DNA from: Pampus argenteus
Taxonomy: Eukaryota > Chordata > Actinopteri > Scombriformes > Stromateidae
Assembly: GCA_036937835.1 (NCBI GenBank)
Contig: CM072873.1
Location: forward strand, 8,020,001-8,084,000
Reading direction: 5' to 3'
DNA length: 64,000 nucleotides
A model generated the notes under the pieces. That model did not search any database, had not been told where the DNA came from, and worked only from the letters and a program-made list of their open reading frames with translations. The number at the start of each line of letters is the position of its first letter. Positions within the stretch are counted from its first letter, which is position 1. Both the position numbers and the translations under genes were made by a program. Positions 59,331-64,000 of this stretch are shown here, in pieces.

Positions 59331-62260
59331 CATGGAACAACATTAATATTCATTTGGAAACTTTCATTGTGGCTACCTGGCAAACGTCTGAGAAGATAGT
59401 GTACAGTACAGTGGATTTATTATAATATCCTGCTGAATATGGAAACGATGCTAATGGAAGCGATGAGACTGAAACCAAACTGTAATCTTTGAAAGACACT
59501 AAAACAGGATTTAATGTCTCTACCAGCAAATACAGTGATAGCCACCTCCCACCCAACAAGTCATTATTTTATTATTTTATTATTATTAGTGGTCTTATTA
59601 GCGTCTTTCAACTAAATCAAATGTACGATTCTATGTGTAGAATAACATGGACAAAGTATCAGATAAAGTATTGGTATTGTGATTCCATGTACATCTGTTA
59701 AATGTGTTCATATGGGTTACCAGGGATGTTAAAAACTGCTGTTAAAAATAAAGCATCTGCCATTTGGGGCAAATAAGGCAGATGATCCTGACGGAGTTCT
59801 GATTAAATCTCCACCCAAAGCCTTGAAAAGGGGCTTTTTGACAGGTAAAGAGGGAATATAAACAGAAGGGGGATTTTCAGGAGACTGAAGCTCACTGACT
59901 GTAGCGCCATGAGGGAGGGATCTCCTGATGGGACAATTACTGTAAATTAGGCAGTATTAGTCCTTTGCCGTGTCTGATGAGCACAGCTTTTCCACTGAGC
60001 ACGCATGGATCACTGTCTCACAGAAACCTGAACAATGCATCTCGTTACTATCAGTGTTGTTCAGCAGCTTAGAACAATTTATGGCACCTGACCGTTTTCA
60101 AGTATTTTCAAATACCAAATATATGCCACATCACCTTATCAAAAATCAGCAGCTTGAGGTCGTTTCCTTTTTTACGCTATAAATATCTGCGTGTTGATCT
60201 ATGAAATGTAACTTCTTGAGGGCTTTGATAAGGTGTAGCCTTGAGAATAACGCCCATGTTTTGTTGTCCTGAGACCAGCTTCGAGTTTGCTAAATCATGG
60301 AGGCAGCCTGGAGAAAAATCTAAAGCTTCTTTAATTCAATTTTCTAAATGTTTAAATGCTCAGTTGAATGTGTTACACTTTCCAGTGGACACAATGTAAG
60401 ATTTACATGTATGACCTAATGAATGTACATCTAGTATTCTCTCTCCTTTTGGCTCTGTTTCAGTCTTCAATGACTCCTGAGAAAAATATCTGGTTCGCTG
60501 CTAAATGCTGGTGTGCAGCATGGGGGTATGGGAGCTTTTTCACTGTAAACAGACTGTAAACAAGGATAAAAAAGCCTTGTGATTTTATTTCAAATGGATG
60601 GGAATTTTGGTTTTGTTCAAACTTTAGTCTGAAAAACTGGATGGTGTCTCTATCCAGTTGTAGTAGTTTCAGGGATTTGTAAATTACAACAATGTCACAA
60701 TCTCTAAATTACAATTTAATATAAATTTCATTCCACTCTTCTTCTAAACTCAGTTACCTTGTTTTAGAGCCAAAAAAACAATAGCAGGAAGCCATCTCAT
60801 GACATTTCCCACCCACTGAGGGTGACAAGCCATCGCCGTAGTCCTTTAGAGTCCCGGGATGCAAAATCTATTTTCTCCCAGTGGGACACCTCTTCTCTCT
60901 CTTTCATCCGCCCTTTCTCTGGGAATGAGAGTGACGTTCCATTAGCGAGGGGAAAGAATTCCCCACCTTTGGCGAGTGAGAAGTGCAACGTGCAGAGCCA
61001 ATTGCCTAAATGCATTTCCAGTACGTGATGAGTGGGAAGTAAGGGCCTTGCTGGGTAGCCAGGCTTGTGCAGCTGCAGGCTTGTGTCCTGTCCAAACCCT
61101 GAAAGACACAGTCCTCTGCTTCTTTCTCCTTCTTAGTCTCCTTCAGGATTTTGTGCGTTGATAGGTGTTCTGTTGGCCAGTCTGAGCGTGTCATGCTGTC
61201 AGCCTTCATCTAGATCCAAACACCGGCACCATTTCCTTTTCCTATATTATCAGGTTGTGTATTTCTCTCCAAAGTAACAGAGCAAACAACAGCTTATATC
61301 TTTGGCTGGGGGTAACTAAACTCAACAGCGAGCCCTGACTTGCGATACGGGGGGAAAAAACCGAAAGGAAGTAGATGTGTGTGTGTGTGTGAGTGTGTGT
61401 TTGTATTCATGTTTGGATCTCCCAGGAATAGACCTATTACTGTACCTTGCTGTCAGGGTGATAATGTCTTTCCCTGCCTGGCTAGTAGATGAAGGCTTTT
61501 ATCTGTGCAGCCACTGGAAACCTCATTTCCTGGTCCAGTTTTCTTTTCCAGAGCCTCCGTCCACTCACTGCGGCTGCCACAATAGCTCTACAGGGAGAAG
61601 AATAGAAAGGCCGAGGCAAGGGCCATGGATGGAAGGGAAAAGCAGGAAGATGTAGCAGGAGATAGTTGGAAACAGAAATGAAGGAGAGAAAAGCTCGTGT
61701 TATGTCCAGTGTTTTGAGTCACTTGTGTTTCGATCTGAAAGAGATTCATTTTCACAAACCGAAGGTCTAAATGCAGTTTGTGGGTTTGTGTGACAGGTGT
61801 GTGTGTGACTATTAATGCTCTCAGGCCTCTCCGACAGATAATATTACTCACCTTGCAAATATCATTCCCCAAACACTTTGCAGCTGCTTTCTATTTGTCT
61901 ACGCTTGATTTACATAGTCTTGTTTCTCATGTCTAAACCCGACTAAACAGCAAGAACCACCGTGAGAAAAAAAAAGAGAAGCAAGAGTTACAGTAATGAA
62001 GTACGTTCAAGTCTGCAAATGCAAATATCAAAAGGCACTTTTTCAGGTTCTCATGGAAGAACAGGACCTACAAAGAAAGTATACTTGATAAGTACTATAA
62101 TCATTTCATTAAAACATCCATGATCAGCACAGACGCTACTTGTTTGAATAGTTGAGCTGATGACAGGCCACATCTTTTTGATTAATCGTTATCTGCTGAT
62201 AAACATTTACCGAACACGGAAGAAGAACGAGCGGCAACATGAATGACTGTAATTCAAATG

Positions 62261-64000
62261 TGTCTTATTTATTAATTATGACTGTCGAGAGGCATACATT
62301 ACAGTGCAAACCATTCTTTGGCAAACGTACAATACAAATGTCATAATAGGTACTAGTATATCCACATTGACCACTTGTAGGTAAAGCATGTTCAGTCTTG
62401 CAGAGCAGTGCATTGTATTGACACTTGGGATTCTTTTTAGGAGAAAAAAAAGAAAGAAAAAAAAAGAGGTGTGATGAAAATAATCCAAAAAAAAAAAAAA
62501 AGAACTAATACAACAGATATATGAATATCGTATGTCGACTGCTAATGAAGACAGGTCACAGTGTTTTGGCAGCCAAACCCCCGGAAACACTTGCCAAAAT
62601 ACTTTTGTTGCTGTTGCTGAGACACAAACACACTCATCCATACACACAAAGTTTATGAAAATATATCAAAATACTAAATTCAGTAAAACATACAACGTAC
62701 AACATGAACACATGGTTGGAAACAGGATGACTACATGCCGGTTTAGTTGGTGGAGTCACAATGAGAAAGTAATGAAAGAGAAAGAGAAAAATGCATAACT
62801 GTAAACACACAGCTTGATGTGCGAACCTGTCCAGTATATTTTAAACATATGATATGGTACTAATTTGCCAGTGCGACCGCCTTTCCCCCCCGGTAATCCG
62901 TCTGGAATCCTGAACGGAACATTCCGGGGGAGTATTATTCCTGTTTAGTGACAGATGCTCGCTCAGGACGTTACCACATAAAGAAAACAATGGGAGAGAG
63001 GAACACCGCAGCTGCAGCCGCTCGCGCAACAATTAGGAGCGAAGCAAAACAGGAAAAACAAAAATCCTGACTTGTGTTACACTACGTGAGCCAGTGCGTA
63101 GGGGGGGGGGGGGTTCAGTGAGTGTCAGTTGTCTATGTACAGTACATGTGTAAAGCCAGCAGGAGTCTCGTCTGGGTGCATACAGTACAAATAGCTGAGA
63201 TGGTGGAGACTTGTTTTGATTGACACTCTATTCCCAATCATCACCACCCTTCCCCCAACATTACCCTTGTTCCCCTCTCATATGGCTTCCATTACAGCGG
63301 AATGAGGGTCAGAGGGCCAGAGAAGCCTGCCCTCCACACATGCTCGACTGAATGACGTCACCCCGGTCTGAAAAAAAAACTTCAACATGGCAAAAAGAAA
63401 CATGAGCGGGGGAAAAGCGTTCCTAAACTATATCAACACTGAAGACGGTCCTCGCAGGGTAAAATATCCCAAAAAAAAAAAACTGAACACACACGAGCAA
63501 AAATTTACAGAGGAAAAAAGGAGGAGTGGAAGTAAAGGAATGCATGCAAGCGTGTCCTTGTGTAAACTGGAGCTGGAGAGCTGCAGATCCACAACAGCAG
63601 AAGAAGAACAGTCAACAGTTGTGATAGCAGTCCTTCAATTGTTTGTTAGTCTGTGGACTAAACACTACACAAGAATAAAAAAAAAAAAAAAACAAATAAA
63701 ACAAAACATAAAATCTGTGAGCAGGCCAGAAGAAGAATACTGCTGCGGTAGAGTTAGCAGTACCGACGGCTAAATCCTGACCTCATTACAACATTCATAC
63801 ATAGTTTCATAGACAGACAGATGTGTTCGTAATTTTAGAAGTTACTAAATCATTACATTTGGCTTTAGAGGACTGAGAAAAAAAAATAGTGGGTTCACAA
63901 TAGTACAGTGGTAAAAAAAAATGAATATTTCTTTCACTTCGCTTTCTGAAAGCAAAATGAAAAAACTTTGATAGGAGCACAACAGTGCGATGAGCTGGTT
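62261..64000 (-). other. Possible 3' UTR of an off-window minus-strand gene
   Basis: TTTATT on the plus strand at 62268-62273 gives AATAAATAA on the minus strand. Upstream of it (towards 64000) is 1.7 kb of unbroken, non-repetitive-looking sequence with AU-rich and A-rich patches, a G run at 63099-63112 and no supported coding frame. The local synteny of this gene block in human would make PRDM1, which has a long 3' UTR, a candidate. No PRDM1 coding sequence is visible, so this is inference only. Confidence 0.25.

Larger units (their letters stand above)
52979..62260. other. 9.3-kb region without a recognised gene
   Basis: No frame longer than about 90 codons, no splice-linked exon series and no family similarity. 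It contains CA/TG microsatellites (53768-53806, 54907-54932, 55475-55497, 58477-58494, 58818-58838, 61375-61400), a dispersed repeat at about 58880-59330 with scattered fragments elsewhere, and GC-richer blocks at 56700-56940, 58190-58420 and 60790-61010 that may be conserved regulatory DNA. Confidence 0.6.

Noticed and set aside
62276..62647. 123-codon minus-strand frame with poly-Phe
   Set aside because: Phe runs come from poly-A/T tracts; no domain and no splice partner.
63387..63773. 128-codon frame starting MAKRNMSGGKAFLNYIN, Lys-rich
   Set aside because: The Lys runs come from several A homopolymers. There is no family similarity and it lies in a block better explained as 3' UTR on the other strand.

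Overview
The window is nuclear DNA from a vertebrate, almost certainly a teleost fish (probably a percomorph; the species is not determinable from this). Genes are split by GT-AG introns and separated by AT-rich DNA. That DNA carries fish-type repeats: four or more Tc1/mariner relics, a Penelope-like retroelement, a tRNA-derived SINE, TIR-bearing MITEs and long CA/TA/GA microsatellites. Four protein-coding genes can be supported. No tRNA, rRNA, CRISPR array or bacterial-type operon was seen.

Layout. (1) 1453-5500, minus: qrsl1, the GatA subunit of the mitochondrial Glu-tRNA(Gln) amidotransferase, 11 coding exons, 521 codons plus stop. (2) 5501-5898: a compact head-to-head promoter with two inverted CCAAT boxes 31 bp apart. 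(3) 5899-13765, plus: rtn4ip1, a mitochondrial MDR-family NAD(P)H oxidoreductase, 9 exons, 403 aa. (4) 14945-16345: a Penelope-like element, internally deleted, lying between the tails of two convergent genes. (5) 17190-47573, minus: crybg1 (AIM1-type), 23 coding exons that join without a frame break into 2432 aa. These are a basic N-terminus, about 1600 residues of low-complexity Ser/Thr/Lys/Glu-rich sequence from three large exons, twelve beta/gamma-crystallin motifs (six domains) and a C-terminal ricin-B-like trefoil. Its introns hold most of the transposon relics. (6) 50996-52084, plus: an intronless coding exon for a CC chemokine receptor, most like CCR6. (7) 52085-64000: no convincing coding exon. 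It holds microsatellites, dispersed repeats and a few GC-richer single-copy-looking blocks. The last 1.7 kb may be the 3' UTR of a minus-strand gene whose coding part lies beyond the window.

The order qrsl1(-)/rtn4ip1(+)/crybg1(-) matches the human 6q21 block CRYBG1-RTN4IP1-QRSL1, which supports the gene names. In human the block continues to ATG5 and PRDM1. Here a chemokine receptor gene sits next to crybg1 instead, and no ATG5 exon was recognised. qrsl1 and rtn4ip1 both serve mitochondria (translation fidelity and respiratory/quinone metabolism) and share one promoter region, so co-expression is plausible. crybg1 and the receptor are functionally unrelated neighbours.

Exon coordinates were derived by hand from splice consensus, frame continuity and family knowledge. 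I found no clearly new biological system. The most notable points are the strictly alternating splice phases of the crystallin exons with inserted in-frame micro-exons, the bidirectional promoter and the nested inverted transposon cluster at 35.1-37.3 kb.
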